NCBI GenBank assembly: GCA_016872835.1
Contig: VGYX01000013.1
Coordinates: forward strand, 1 to 64,000
DNA: 64,000 bases
Direction of reading: 5' to 3'
DNA from: Planctomycetota bacterium
GTDB lineage: Bacteria; Planctomycetota; Phycisphaerae; Phycisphaerales; SM1A02
The notes below the pieces were generated by a model that had not been told where the DNA came from, searched no databases, and was given only the letters and a program-made list of their open reading frames with translations. Positions 14,996-24,088 of this stretch are shown here, piece after piece. The translations under genes and the position numbers were made by a program. The stretch's first letter is position 1. Each line of letters starts with the position of its first letter.

Positions 14996-16864
14996 ATGAC
15001 GCGTCCGGCCGCCGTGTCCGTGACCTTGATTCCGGAACGCACCTCCCGTCTCGCGCACCTCACTGGACTCTCGGCGGATGCGCTTCTGGCGGGTCAACAG
15101 CGCGTGCTGGAACTGATGGCGCGTGGTGCGCCGCTGCAGGAGACCCTGACCGCGATTGCGCGGTTCAGCGAGGAGACGATTCCAAGCATGTGGGCCTCGG
15201 TGCTCACGTACAACCCCGACTCGGGTGCGCTGCACAAGGGCGGGTATGGCCAGCTTCCGGACAGTTTCGCAAACGCGATCGACGGCATGAAGCCCGGACC
15301 CGTCATGGGGAGCTGCGGCACCGCCGCGTTCTTGAACGATCGCGTGATCACCACCGACGTGCAGACCGATCCGCTGTGGGTTCCCTTCCGTGAGTTCGCC
15401 GCGGGCTACGGCATCGTGTCGGCGTGGAGCACGCCGCTCAAGGACGCGCAGGGAAACCTGCTGGGCGTGTTCGGGATGTACTACGGCGACCAGCGCGCCC
15501 CATCCCGAGAGGATCTGGAGCTCGTGGACCACTTCACGCACCTCGCCTCCATGGCGGTGGAGCGCTTCCGCTACCACGCCGAACGCGAGCACCGGGCCAC
15601 GCACGACGGGCTGACCGGGCTGGCGAACCGGCTCGCGCTGCAGATCTTCGCCGGCAATCTGGCGTCCGACTCCGGCCGCGCGGGACTGCCCCACAGTCTG
15701 GCGTTGCTCGATCTGGATCACTTCAAGCTTCACAACGACACGCTGGGGCAACGCGCCTCGGATCGCCTGCTCGCCGGCGCGGCCCAGCGCCTGCAGCAGC
15801 AGCTGACTGGCGTGGAACTGCTCGCCCGTTTCGGTGGCGACCAGTTCGTCGTGGTCATGACCGGGGGTCCGGATCGCGCTCGTGAGCGGGTCGAGGAAGT
15901 GCTGCGGGCCTTCGCGGAATCCGTCGACATTGGTGACACACGCGTGGTGCTGAGCCTGTCCGCCGGTGTGGTGGAGTGGCAGCCCACCAACACCTCGCTC
16001 GACGATGCGCTCTTCCAGGCGATCGAGGCGGTCGAGGTCGCCAAGCGCCTCGGCCGTGACCGCTGCGTGGTCTTCGGCGATGGCGAGCGCGCCAAGCTGA
16101 CCGGCCGTCGGCAGGTGGCGCGACTGCTGAAGGAGGCGCTTGAGGAAGACCGCGTGGAGCCGTTCCTCCAGCCGATCGTGTCGCTGACCACGGGGCGCGC
16201 CACCAGCTTCGAGATGCTGGCGCGCCTGAAGGGCCCGGGCGTCTCCGGCATCTCTCCCGCGGTGTTCGTGCCGATCGCCGAGGAGAGCAGCCTGATCGAC
16301 ATGCTCGGCCTGAGCGTGCTGCGCTTCGCGTTCCGCACGCTCGCCGAGCGGAGCGCGGTGCTGGGCGACATATCGCTGCACGTGAACGTCTCGATCCGCC
16401 AGTTGCTGCGCGGCACGCTGGTGCAGCGCGCCACGGAACTGTCACGCGAATTCGGCGTGGCACCGGAGCGGATCGCGCTGGAGGTGACGGAGAGCCAGTG
16501 GCTCGAGGCGGACAGCCCCGCGCGCGAGGCGCTGCTGAAGCTGCGCGACGCGGGCTTCAAGCTGGCGCTCGACGACTTCGGATCCGGCTACGCCTCGTTG
16601 AGCCACCTGCTCACGATCCCCTTCGACCACGTGAAGATCGACCGCTCGTTCACCGCGCAATTGATCTCGGGGCCACGCGGCCGGGCGCTGTGCGAAGTGG
16701 CGCTGTCCATGGCGAACGCCTGCGGCATGCCAGCCGTGGCCGAGGGCGTGGAGACGCCCCAGCAGGCGCAGGCCCTGGAGCAGATGGGCTTCCAGCTTGG
16801 ACAGGGTTACCTGTGGGCGAAGCCCATGCCCCTGAACGATGCGCTGGCGTGGCTGAAGCGCTGA
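14996..16864 (+). CDS. GAF-GGDEF-EAL protein (cyclic di-GMP turnover)
   Basis: A 622-aa, apparently cytoplasmic protein. A GAF-type sensor covers ~35-190 (includes PGPVMGSCGTAAF and GIVSAWSTPL). A GGDEF domain follows at ~200-360 (THDGLTGLANR, LLDLDHFKLHND), with the signature GGDQF (280-284), in which the catalytic Glu is replaced by Gln. The EAL domain (~375-620) has EML (406-408) with ARL, the metal-binding Asn of HVNVS, EVTES, LDDFGSG, VKIDRSF and AEGVET. The phosphodiesterase residues are thus all present, while cyclase activity is doubtful. The protein is probably a GAF-controlled c-di-GMP phosphodiesterase. The start is fixed by AAGGAG 7 nt before the ATG. Confidence 0.9.
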   Translation: MTRPAAVSVTLIPERTSRLAHLTGLSADALLAGQQRVLELMARGAPLQETLTAIARFSEETIPSMWASVLTYNPDSGALHKGGYGQLPDSFANAIDGMKPGPVMGSCGTAAFLNDRVITTDVQTDPLWVPFREFAAGYGIVSAWSTPLKDAQGNLLGVFGMYYGDQRAPSREDLELVDHFTHLASMAVERFRYHAEREHRATHDGLTGLANRLALQIFAGNLASDSGRAGLPHSLALLDLDHFKLHNDTLGQRASDRLLAGAAQRLQQQLTGVELLARFGGDQFVVVMTGGPDRARERVEEVLRAFAESVDIGDTRVVLSLSAGVVEWQPTNTSLDDALFQAIEAVEVAKRLGRDRCVVFGDGERAKLTGRRQVARLLKEALEEDRVEPFLQPIVSLTTGRATSFEMLARLKGPGVSGISPAVFVPIAEESSLIDMLGLSVLRFAFRTLAERSAVLGDISLHVNVSIRQLLRGTLVQRATELSREFGVAPERIALEVTESQWLEADSPAREALLKLRDAGFKLALDDFGSGYASLSHLLTIPFDHVKIDRSFTAQLISGPRGRALCEVALSMANACGMPAVAEGVETPQQAQALEQMGFQLGQGYLWAKPMPLNDALAWLKR

Positions 16865-16867
16865 GGC

Positions 16868-18922
16868 TCAGGCCTCGGGCTCGAGATAGGTGTAGCCGTT
16901 GATGCCGCTCTCGTAGAGGCGCACCAGCGACTGGCTCTCGCTCGCGGTCATCTGCTTCATGCGCACGGCCTTCTCGCACTCGCGGCGGATCTGCGCCTGC
17001 AGCGCGTTCAGGTCGTAGTGCACGTAGTTCAGCACGTCACGCACCGCGTCGCCCTCGATGATCTCGTCGATCCACCACTGGCCGCTGGCGTCGTGCTTCA
17101 CGTGCGCCACATGCGTGTCGCCGAACAGGTTGTGCAGGTCGCCCAGCGTCTCCTGATAGGCGCCCACCAGGAAGGCGCCGATGTAGTAGCGCTCGCCCTC
17201 GCTGAAGTCGTGCAGTTCGACGAACTTCTTCACGTCGCGGTCATCCACGAAGCGGTCGATGCGACCGTCGGAGTCGCAGGTGATGTCGGCGATGGTGGCC
17301 TTGCGCGTGGGCTTCTCGCCCAGACGGTGGATCGGCACGATCGGGAAGAGCTGGTGGATCGCCCAGATGTCAGGCAGGCTCTGGAAGATGCTCAGGTTGC
17401 AGAAGTAGGTGTCGCTGAGCAGGCTCTCGAGGTCGTCGAGCTCCTCGGGCACCTCGTCGACCTCGCGGCACTTGTCGCGGATACGCGCGCAGGTGGCCCA
17501 GAACAGGTTGTCGCAGAGCGCGCGGTGCTCCAAGCTGAGGTAGCCCAGGCTGAACAGGCGGCTCGCCTCGTCGCGGGCCTCGCAGGCATCGTGGTACTGC
17601 TCGATCAGCCGGCGCTCGCTGATGCTCTTGTAGGTGTCGAACAGCTCCACGAGCGGGCGCGGCAGCTCGTCCTCGCCCTGCTTCAGGTCCGGAAGCGCGC
17701 TGGGCACGCTGCCGCGGTCGGGCCGGTTGGCGCCGATCGCGTCGAAGATGAGCACGCTCTGCTGCGCCACCATCGCGCGACCGCTCTCGGTCACGATGGT
17801 CGGGTGCGGCACGCCTTCCTCGTCGCACACGCTCATGGTGCGGTAGACGACCGTGGCCGCATACTCGGCGAGCGTGTAGTTGGTGCTGAACTCGAAGCTG
17901 GTCTGGCTGCCGTCGTAGTCGATGCCCAGGCCGCCACCCACGTCGAGATACTTCATGCCGGCGCCGAGCTTCACGAGCTGCACATAGATGCGCGCGAGCT
18001 CGTTCACGCCCTGGTTCACCTGACGTACGTCGTGGATCTGGCTGCCCATGTGGCAGTGCAGGAGCTGCAGGCAGTCCTCCATGCCGCGGGCGCGCAGGTA
18101 CTCGAGCACCTCGAGCACTTCGCTGTAAGACAGGCCGAACTTCGCCTTCGCGCCGCTGGAGTGGCGCCAACGGCCCGCGCCCGGGGTGCTGAGATTCACG
18201 CGCACGCCGATGCGCGGGCGGATCTGGAACTTCTCGCCCAGCTCCACGATCAGCTTGAGTTCGGTCAGGTTCTCGATCACCGGGATGATCGTGCGGCCAA
18301 GCTTGGCGGCCAGCGTGGTGAACTCGATGTAGCGGGCCTCCTTGAAGCCGTTGCAGATGATCAGGCGCTCGGGGGTGTCGCTGGTCATGCCCAGCACCGC
18401 GAGCAGTTCGGGCTTGCTGCCGACCTCGAGGCCGAAGCCGAGGTTCGAGCCGTACTGGCGGATCTCCTCCACCACGCGGCGCTGCTGGTTCACCTTCACG
18501 GGGAACACGCCGACGTACTCACCCTTGTAGCCGTTCTCCTTGATGGCCGTGGCGAAGGCCTCGTGCATGTCCAGCAGGCGGCGCTCCAGCAGGTCGCTGA
18601 AGTGCACCAGCACCGGCGTGCTCAGGCCGCGCTCGCGCAGGCCCTCGACCACTTCCAGCAGGTCGATCTCCAGGCCGGGCGTCTTGCTCGGGCGCACGAC
18701 CACGTTGCCCTTCGCGTTGGCGTCGAAGAAGCCCTTGCCCCAGAGCCGAATGTTGAAGAGGTCGACCGAGTCCTCGACGGTCCAGCCAGGCTCAAGGCCC
18801 GTGACGCCGGTGCGCGATCGCACAGGCGCCGGCGGGACGGAGGGCGTGAGGGTGGCGGGCGGGATGGCGTGCTGAGTCAACTCGGCTGTGCTCCTGGCTG
18901 CCCGGATCGGGCGTCTTGCCAT
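16868..18922 (-). CDS. speA: Biosynthetic arginine decarboxylase
   Basis: 684 aa, close to the usual length. It is a PLP-dependent fold III decarboxylase turning arginine into agmatine, the first step of the ADC route to putrescine and spermidine. The PLP lysine is Lys143 in GVFPVKVNQ. HCHMGSQIHD, the glycine loop DVGGGLGIDYDG and the C-terminal TCDSDG motif with the catalytic Cys are all visible. It is convergent with the EAL protein gene (3 nt between stops). The start at 18922 is preceded by TATATT, 13 nt away. No agmatinase or agmatine deiminase gene is in the window. Confidence 0.95.
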   Translation of the reverse strand: MARRPIRAARSTAELTQHAIPPATLTPSVPPAPVRSRTGVTGLEPGWTVEDSVDLFNIRLWGKGFFDANAKGNVVVRPSKTPGLEIDLLEVVEGLRERGLSTPVLVHFSDLLERRLLDMHEAFATAIKENGYKGEYVGVFPVKVNQQRRVVEEIRQYGSNLGFGLEVGSKPELLAVLGMTSDTPERLIICNGFKEARYIEFTTLAAKLGRTIIPVIENLTELKLIVELGEKFQIRPRIGVRVNLSTPGAGRWRHSSGAKAKFGLSYSEVLEVLEYLRARGMEDCLQLLHCHMGSQIHDVRQVNQGVNELARIYVQLVKLGAGMKYLDVGGGLGIDYDGSQTSFEFSTNYTLAEYAATVVYRTMSVCDEEGVPHPTIVTESGRAMVAQQSVLIFDAIGANRPDRGSVPSALPDLKQGEDELPRPLVELFDTYKSISERRLIEQYHDACEARDEASRLFSLGYLSLEHRALCDNLFWATCARIRDKCREVDEVPEELDDLESLLSDTYFCNLSIFQSLPDIWAIHQLFPIVPIHRLGEKPTRKATIADITCDSDGRIDRFVDDRDVKKFVELHDFSEGERYYIGAFLVGAYQETLGDLHNLFGDTHVAHVKHDASGQWWIDEIIEGDAVRDVLNYVHYDLNALQAQIRRECEKAVRMKQMTASESQSLVRLYESGINGYTYLEPEA

Positions 18923-18935
18923 TGGGTGAAAGCGA

Positions 18936-18941
18936 AATATA
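18936..18941 (-). promoter_or_regulatory. -10 box upstream of speA
   Basis: TATATT on the minus strand, 13 nt before the speA ATG. This spacing predicts a 5' leader of only a few bases. Confidence 0.45.
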
Positions 18942-18992
18942 CGCGGCCCCTGCCTTGAGTCGAGAAGGAATCTGTGAAGTGTAGATGAAATT

Positions 18993-20852
18993 TCAGGTGC
19001 GGGGCGAGCCCTTCGGGGGCGTCATCGACTTCAGGCTGCGCGCGATGCTCGTCTCGTGAAGCCGCATGCTCAGCTGGTCGAGCGCATCCTTCGCCTTGTG
19101 GAAGGCGTCGGCGTCGGTGGCGGCGGGATCGCGCTCGGCCGCTTCGCAGAAGCCCTTCAGGCGGGTCATGGAGGCTTCCAGCTCCTCCATGTAGGTCGGC
19201 TCGAGCGCTTCGCGGGTGCGGGCCAGCGCCTCGCCGATCCACTTCAGATCCAGGCGGGCGTTCACGGCAAGGTCGACCACCCGGTGCAGATGCATGTCCT
19301 GCCGGGCGTGAGCGAAGGCCTCTCGTTCGAGGCGGTCGACCTCGGCGGCGGTCAGGCCGTGGCTGGGCACCACCTGCAGGCTGGCACGCTTGCCGCTGCG
19401 GCGCTCAGCGGCACTCACGGTGAGCACGCCGTTGGCGTCGACGGCGAACTCCACCTCAAGCTGCGGAATGCCCGCAGGCATCGGCGGCAGGCCCTTCAGC
19501 TCGAAGCGGCCGATGCTGCGGCAGTCGGCGACCATCTCGCGCTCCCCCTGCAGCACATGGAGAACGATGCCGGTCTGGTTGTCGACCGCGGTGGTGAAGG
19601 TCTCGGTGGCACGCGTGGGAATGCTCGCGTTCTTCACGATCAGCTTGGCCACGGCACCGCCGCGGGTCTCCAGGCCAAGCGACAGCGGAATCACGTCGAG
19701 CAGCAGGTCACGGCGGCCTCCCATCAGGATGTGGGCCTGCACCGCGGCGCCGAGCGCCACCACCTGGTCGGGATCAAGCGCGGTGTAGGGGTCGAGGCCC
19801 GTGAGCGCGGCGACGGCCTCGCGCACAGCGGGCATGCGGGTGCTTCCACCCACCATGACCACGCGATCGAGGGTGGGGTTGCCGGCGTCGGTCAGGGCCG
19901 CGCGGAACTTCTCGAGCGTGCGGTCGATGAGTGGTCGCGCCATCGCGACGAGTTCGGCCCGCGAGAGCGTGCAGCGCAGCGCGCGACCGGCGCCAAGATC
20001 GATCTCGATCGGCGCGGCATCGCGGTCGCTCAAGGCGATCTTGGCACGCTCGGCGAAGGTGCGGAGCGCCTGCAGCACACCCGGCGAGGGCGTGAGCGGA
20101 CCGAACTGCGCGGCGGCCTGCGTGAGCAGCCACTGCATCACGAGCAGGTCGAGGTCGTCGCCACCGAGGCGCGTGTCACCGTTGGTGGCGAGCACCTGAA
20201 ACAGGTCGCTGGCCGCGTGCGTCTCGTCGGGCTCGATGCGCAGGATGGAGATGTCGAAGGTGCCGCCGCCGAAGTCGTAGACCGCGATGGTCTCGGGCTT
20301 GCGCGCGCGGTTCAGGCCGTAGGCAAGGGCAGCGGCCGTGGGCTCGTTCACGATGCGCTCGGCAAGCAGGCCCGCCAGGCGCGCAGCGTCGCGCGTGGCC
20401 TGGCGCTGGCCGTCGTCGAAGTAGGCGGGCACGGTGATCACCGCGCGGCGCACCGGGTGGCCGAGGGCGGCCTCGGCGGTCGCCTTCAGCTTGGCGAGCA
20501 CGAGCGCAGCCACTTCCTGAGGCGTGACGGTGCGCCCCCCCGCCTCGAACGCCGCGATGCCGCGCGGGCCTTCCGCAAGACGGCCGCCGAAACCCTCGGC
20601 GATACGCAGGCTTTCCGCATGACTGCGCCCCATGAAGCGCTTGCTGCTGGCGATGGTGTCAAGAGGAAACTCGACCGCGTGGGCGCGGGCCTCATGGCCG
20701 ACCACCGGGGCTTGGCCCACGAGGAAGCGCACCACGCTTGGAAGCAGCGTGCGCCCCTCGGCGTCGGCGAGTACGCGCGGCCCCGTCTCGTCGCAGATGG
20801 CGACGAGCGAGTGAGTCGTGCCAAGGTCGATGCCCACGATGGGATCGGACAT
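18993..20852 (-). CDS. Hsp70-family chaperone, HscA-like
   Basis: 619 aa. The actin-like ATPase domain starts with IVGIDLGTTHSLVA (phosphate 1), followed by NEPTAAALAYG, VYDFGGGTFDISIL (phosphate 2) and VVMVGGSTRMPAV (adenosine). The substrate-binding domain begins near 385 (DVIPLSLGLETRGG). The lid is short and there is no EEVD-like or Gly-rich tail, as in HscA rather than DnaK. HscA normally works with HscB on the IscU scaffold, but neither is encoded here, so the specific iron-sulfur role is inferred from domain shape only. The ATG at 20852 has TACGAT 7 nt upstream. Confidence 0.75.
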   Translation of the reverse strand: MSDPIVGIDLGTTHSLVAICDETGPRVLADAEGRTLLPSVVRFLVGQAPVVGHEARAHAVEFPLDTIASSKRFMGRSHAESLRIAEGFGGRLAEGPRGIAAFEAGGRTVTPQEVAALVLAKLKATAEAALGHPVRRAVITVPAYFDDGQRQATRDAARLAGLLAERIVNEPTAAALAYGLNRARKPETIAVYDFGGGTFDISILRIEPDETHAASDLFQVLATNGDTRLGGDDLDLLVMQWLLTQAAAQFGPLTPSPGVLQALRTFAERAKIALSDRDAAPIEIDLGAGRALRCTLSRAELVAMARPLIDRTLEKFRAALTDAGNPTLDRVVMVGGSTRMPAVREAVAALTGLDPYTALDPDQVVALGAAVQAHILMGGRRDLLLDVIPLSLGLETRGGAVAKLIVKNASIPTRATETFTTAVDNQTGIVLHVLQGEREMVADCRSIGRFELKGLPPMPAGIPQLEVEFAVDANGVLTVSAAERRSGKRASLQVVPSHGLTAAEVDRLEREAFAHARQDMHLHRVVDLAVNARLDLKWIGEALARTREALEPTYMEELEASMTRLKGFCEAAERDPAATDADAFHKAKDALDQLSMRLHETSIARSLKSMTPPKGSPRT

Positions 20853-20859
20853 GAGGGCG

Positions 20860-20865
20860 ATCGTA
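20860..20865 (-). promoter_or_regulatory. TANNNT -10 box for a leaderless start (Hsp70 gene)
   Basis: TACGAT on the minus strand lies 7 nt before the ATG at 20852; no Shine-Dalgarno is present. Confidence 0.5.
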
Positions 20866-20891
20866 GTCGCCAAGGCGTCGACCATCGCCGG

Positions 20892-21431
20892 TCAGTTCGC
20901 TGGGCGGTCCGCCGAGCCCGCCTCCTTCACCTTCGGCGGCTCCGTCGCCTTCGGCAGGATGTCCAGCTCGGACTTGTGGCGGTCCTTCACCCACGGCTTC
21001 AGCAGCTTCACCCAGGCGTCGACCTCGGGCTGCTCGCCGCGCAGCGTGAACGTGCGCTCGATGCCGCTCGGCATGCCGATCCTCACCTCGGTGATCGGCT
21101 CGGCCTTCTCGGGACCGCGTTCGTCGGGCTTCGCCTCGGTCCACGGACATGCAAGGATCGCGGCTCGGAACGCGTCAGCCTCGTCGGGCGTGAGCGAGCG
21201 CTCGTAGCTCGGCTTCAGACCCTCCATCGCGGCCATGCCACCGGCGTAGCCAACCCGCCCCTCGCGTGAAACCGTCAACGCCTCGTAGCGCTGCTGGCTG
21301 GGCTGCTTGATGAGCAGCTTGAACGAGTAGCCGCCGGTGTCGGCCACCACGCGCGAAGCCTCCAACGCGTCGCGGTTCTTCGCGCAGGCTGCCAGGGCGA
21401 CCACAACACACGCGATCCAGCGCACGCTCAC
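20892..21431 (-). CDS. Hypothetical lipoprotein (second of a pair)
   Basis: 179 aa. A short signal ends in a lipobox (VALAACAKN), so the mature protein should be lipid-anchored. The rest is hydrophilic, with strands such as GGYSFKLLIKQPS and ITEVRIGMPSGIERTFTLRG and a charged Pro/Lys tail. The GTG start at 21431 overlaps the stop of the upstream lipoprotein gene (GTGA); a second GTG at 21425 is possible. No known family recognised. It shares size, export signal and operon with its neighbour, and the pair probably acts together. Confidence 0.65.
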   Translation of the reverse strand: MSVRWIACVVVALAACAKNRDALEASRVVADTGGYSFKLLIKQPSQQRYEALTVSREGRVGYAGGMAAMEGLKPSYERSLTPDEADAFRAAILACPWTEAKPDERGPEKAEPITEVRIGMPSGIERTFTLRGEQPEVDAWVKLLKPWVKDRHKSELDILPKATEPPKVKEAGSADRPAN

Positions 21432-22009
21432 GCTCCCGGCTTCTTGAACCACACGTAGGGATCCGGCCCGAAGTCGTAGCGCACGGGCAGGTCCATGCCC
21501 TCGGGCAGTTCGCGCAGGAACGCCGCCTCGGCCATCGCCTTCACCCACTGACCGGTGGCTTCGTCGGGGCCCTTGTCCGCAGGAAAGCGCCGCACGAATG
21601 TCCATCGCTGCCCATCGCCCGTGAAGGCGAGCACGTAGAGCAGTTCGCCGTCGGCGGCCTCGAGCGTGTCGGGATTGCCGTCGAAGTCCGCCTGCTCGGG
21701 CGCGGCGAAGCCCAGTTGCCGCGCGAGATCCCACATCTGACGCACCTGACGCTGGTAGAGCACACGCGCGCGCCCGGGCCGCGTGCGACCGTTCACCGAT
21801 GGCCCCAGATCGGCCAGCACGGTGCCGTCGCTGAACAGGATCATCTTGCCCTGACGCATCCACGGCTCGCGCCGACTCTCGGCGCCCTTGCCGGCAAGCA
21901 CCGTGACGTCGCTGATGAAGTCGGGCGGCGTGGAGACCGAGTCCGAAACCGGCGCCGCAGTGCAGGCGGCCAGCGCGGCCAGAAGCAGACCGGGGAGCGC
22001 CCGAAGCAT
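21428..22009 (-). CDS. Hypothetical lipoprotein (first of a pair)
   Basis: 193 aa with signal peptide and lipobox (LLAALAACTA). The mature part includes KMILFSDGTVLADLGP, a basic stretch RTRPGRARVLYQRQVRQMWDL, and strands LLYVLAFTGDGQRWTFVRRF. No family recognised. The start at 22009 has TAGGCT 7 nt upstream and lies 51 nt from the divergent pheT start. It is translationally coupled to the second lipoprotein gene by a 4-nt overlap. Confidence 0.65.
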   Translation of the reverse strand: MLRALPGLLLAALAACTAAPVSDSVSTPPDFISDVTVLAGKGAESRREPWMRQGKMILFSDGTVLADLGPSVNGRTRPGRARVLYQRQVRQMWDLARQLGFAAPEQADFDGNPDTLEAADGELLYVLAFTGDGQRWTFVRRFPADKGPDEATGQWVKAMAEAAFLRELPEGMDLPVRYDFGPDPYVWFKKPGA

Positions 22010-22016
22010 GCGCGGA

Positions 22017-22022
22017 AGCCTA
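22017..22022 (-). promoter_or_regulatory. TANNNT -10 box for a leaderless start (lipoprotein operon)
   Basis: TAGGCT on the minus strand lies 7 nt before the ATG at 22009, in the 51-nt region divergent from pheT. Confidence 0.45.
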
Positions 22023-22044
22023 CCACGCGCGAAGTTCGCGCCGC

Positions 22045-22050
22045 TACGCT
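22045..22050 (+). promoter_or_regulatory. TANNNT -10 box upstream of pheT
   Basis: TACGCT lies 10 nt before the pheT ATG. This predicts a leader of at most a few bases and no ribosome binding site. Confidence 0.4.
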
Positions 22051-22060
22051 TGCGCTCGAC

Positions 22061-24088
22061 ATGCGCACGAGTGTCCGCTGGATCAACGACTATCTGGACC
22101 GCCCCGCCGACGCCGAGGAGCAGGCCAACGCGCTCACCGCGGCCGGCTTCAACTTCGACGGCCGCGAGGAACTTGAGGACGGCGGCATCCAGCAGGAGAT
22201 CGAGACGACCAGCAACCGCGGCGACTGCCTGTGCCATCTGGAGCTTGCGCGCGAGCTCGCCGCAGCGACCGGCCGCACGGTGAAGCCGCCGGTGGCGAGG
22301 CCCGCGGCCAAGGGCCCCGCGATCGCCGGTCTCACGAAAGTCACCAACGCCGACCACGAAGGCTGCCCCCGCTACACCGCTCGCGTGATCCGTGGCGTGA
22401 AGGTGGGCCCAAGCCCCGTCTGGATGCAGCAGCGGCTGCGCGAGGCCGGGCAGGCGCCGCGCAACAACCTGGTCGACTGCACGAACTTCGTGCTGCTTGA
22501 GATGGGCCAGCCCACGCATGTGTTCGATCTCCGCAAGCTCAAGGGCGGCGAGATCCGCGTGCGCCGAGCGAGTGCCGGCGAACCCTTCCTTCCGCTGGGC
22601 GAGCATGCGCAGCCGATCAAGCTGACCGCGCAGGACCTCGTGATCGCCGACGCCGAGCGCCCCGTGGCGTTGGCCGGCGTGAAGGGTGGCGCCGAGACCG
22701 CGGTCGACGAGTCCACGGTGGATGTGCTGCTGGAGGCCGCGACCTTCAGCCCGACGATGGTGCGCCACTCGAGTCGCCGTCACCAGATCTTCAGCGACAG
22801 CGGCAAGCGATTCGAGCGCGGCGTGCATCCTGCGTCGATCGATGCGGCGGCCGATCGACTGGCGGCGCTGATCCTCGAGACGGCGGGTGGCGAACTCGCG
22901 ACCGGCACCTTGGAGGCCGGCGCTCCGATGCCCGCCCCGCGCACCGTCCGCATGCGTCCATCGCGATGTCAGGCGCTGCTTGGCATTCCGCTGGCCGAGG
23001 GGGACATGAGCAAGGCGCTCGCGGCGCTCGGTTTCGCGCCCGTGAAGAAGGGCGACGCCATCGAGTGCACCGTGCCTGCGCAGCGCATGGACATCGAGCG
23101 CGAAGTCGATCTGATCGAGGAAGTGATCCGGCTGCTTGGCACCGACCGCATTCCCGTGGGCGACACGCTGCGCATCCGCACCGCGAGCCCAGACCTGCGC
23201 ATGCTTGCGCTGGAGCGAACGAAGGACCTGCTTGCGGGCCTTGGCTTCGTGGAGTGCGTCTCGCACGCGCTGGTCACCGAGAAGCTGGCGCACGCCTTCC
23301 TGGCGAAGGGCCACAACGCGCTGCGCATCGAGGACGAGCGCGCAGGAGGAACGCCCTGCCTGCGACCCGCCGCGGTGACCGGACCGGTCGCGGCGCGCGC
23401 CTTGAACGCCGATCGCGGCGCGCGCGAGAATGTGCGCCTGTTCGAGATCGCGCACGCGTTCCGGCTCGGGCCCGACGGCAATCACCGCGAGTGGCAGGCG
23501 CTTGGACTGGTCGCCGACGCGGCCGACGCATCGGAGGGCTTCCGCACCATCCGCGGCGTGATCGAACGGCTTTCGCATGAACTGGCCAGTGCCGCGGTGA
23601 CTGTGCAGCCGTCGCCCGTCGGCAGCGGCATGGACCCCGCCGCCACCGTGAGCCTGGATGGCAAGACGATCGGCCGCATCGGACTGCTGTCGGCCGAAGC
23701 GGCCGTGGCCGTCGGACTCGACCTTCCGCTGGCCGTCGCCGAGATCGAGCTGGAGTCGCTCGTCACGCGCTTCCCGCCCGAGCGACCTGCCGCAGCGCTT
23801 CCCGCCTTCCCCGGTGCCGAGCGCGACGTGAGCGTGGTGGTGGCCGAGGCCACGCCCTGGAGCCAGATCGAGGCGACGGTGCGCGCGGCGAAGCCCGCGC
23901 ATCTCGAGTCGCTCTCGTTCGTGACCGCCTACCGCGGCAAGCAGCTGGGTGCGGACCGCAAGAGCGTGACGCTGCGTCTGGTGTTCCGACGCGCCGACGG
24001 CACGCTGCGTCGCGAGGATGTCGACGCGATCGTGACCACGCTGACCGAATCGCTGCAAAAGTCGCTCGGTGCGGAGCTGCGCGCGTGA
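22061..24088 (+). CDS. pheT: Phenylalanine--tRNA ligase beta subunit, short form
   Basis: 675 aa. Visible regions are the N-terminal MRTSVRWINDYL, the B1/B3-B4 core (SNRGDCLCHLELARELAAATG; NNLVDCTNFVLLEMGQPTHVFDL), the B5 region around 300-370 (MRPSRCQALLGIP; QRMDIEREVDLIEEVIRLLG) and the C-terminal B8 anticodon-binding domain (PAFPGAERDVSVVV). It is ~110 residues shorter than the common ~790-aa bacterial form: the EMAP/tRNA-binding insert normally found at ~40-150 is missing. It pairs with PheS to charge tRNA-Phe, but pheS is not in the window. The stop overlaps the next gene's GTG. Confidence 0.93.
   Translation: MRTSVRWINDYLDRPADAEEQANALTAAGFNFDGREELEDGGIQQEIETTSNRGDCLCHLELARELAAATGRTVKPPVARPAAKGPAIAGLTKVTNADHEGCPRYTARVIRGVKVGPSPVWMQQRLREAGQAPRNNLVDCTNFVLLEMGQPTHVFDLRKLKGGEIRVRRASAGEPFLPLGEHAQPIKLTAQDLVIADAERPVALAGVKGGAETAVDESTVDVLLEAATFSPTMVRHSSRRHQIFSDSGKRFERGVHPASIDAAADRLAALILETAGGELATGTLEAGAPMPAPRTVRMRPSRCQALLGIPLAEGDMSKALAALGFAPVKKGDAIECTVPAQRMDIEREVDLIEEVIRLLGTDRIPVGDTLRIRTASPDLRMLALERTKDLLAGLGFVECVSHALVTEKLAHAFLAKGHNALRIEDERAGGTPCLRPAAVTGPVAARALNADRGARENVRLFEIAHAFRLGPDGNHREWQALGLVADAADASEGFRTIRGVIERLSHELASAAVTVQPSPVGSGMDPAATVSLDGKTIGRIGLLSAEAAVAVGLDLPLAVAEIELESLVTRFPPERPAAALPAFPGAERDVSVVVAEATPWSQIEATVRAAKPAHLESLSFVTAYRGKQLGADRKSVTLRLVFRRADGTLRREDVDAIVTTLTESLQKSLGAELRA

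Noticed and set aside
18993-20852. Canonical isc operon membership of the Hsp70 gene
   Set aside because: No iscS, iscU, hscB or fdx gene lies nearby, so the hscA name was not assigned.
19056-21269. 737-codon plus-strand frame opposite the Hsp70 gene
   Set aside because: The composition is His/Arg/Gly/Leu-rich with no domain, and the opposite strand encodes an unmistakable Hsp70.
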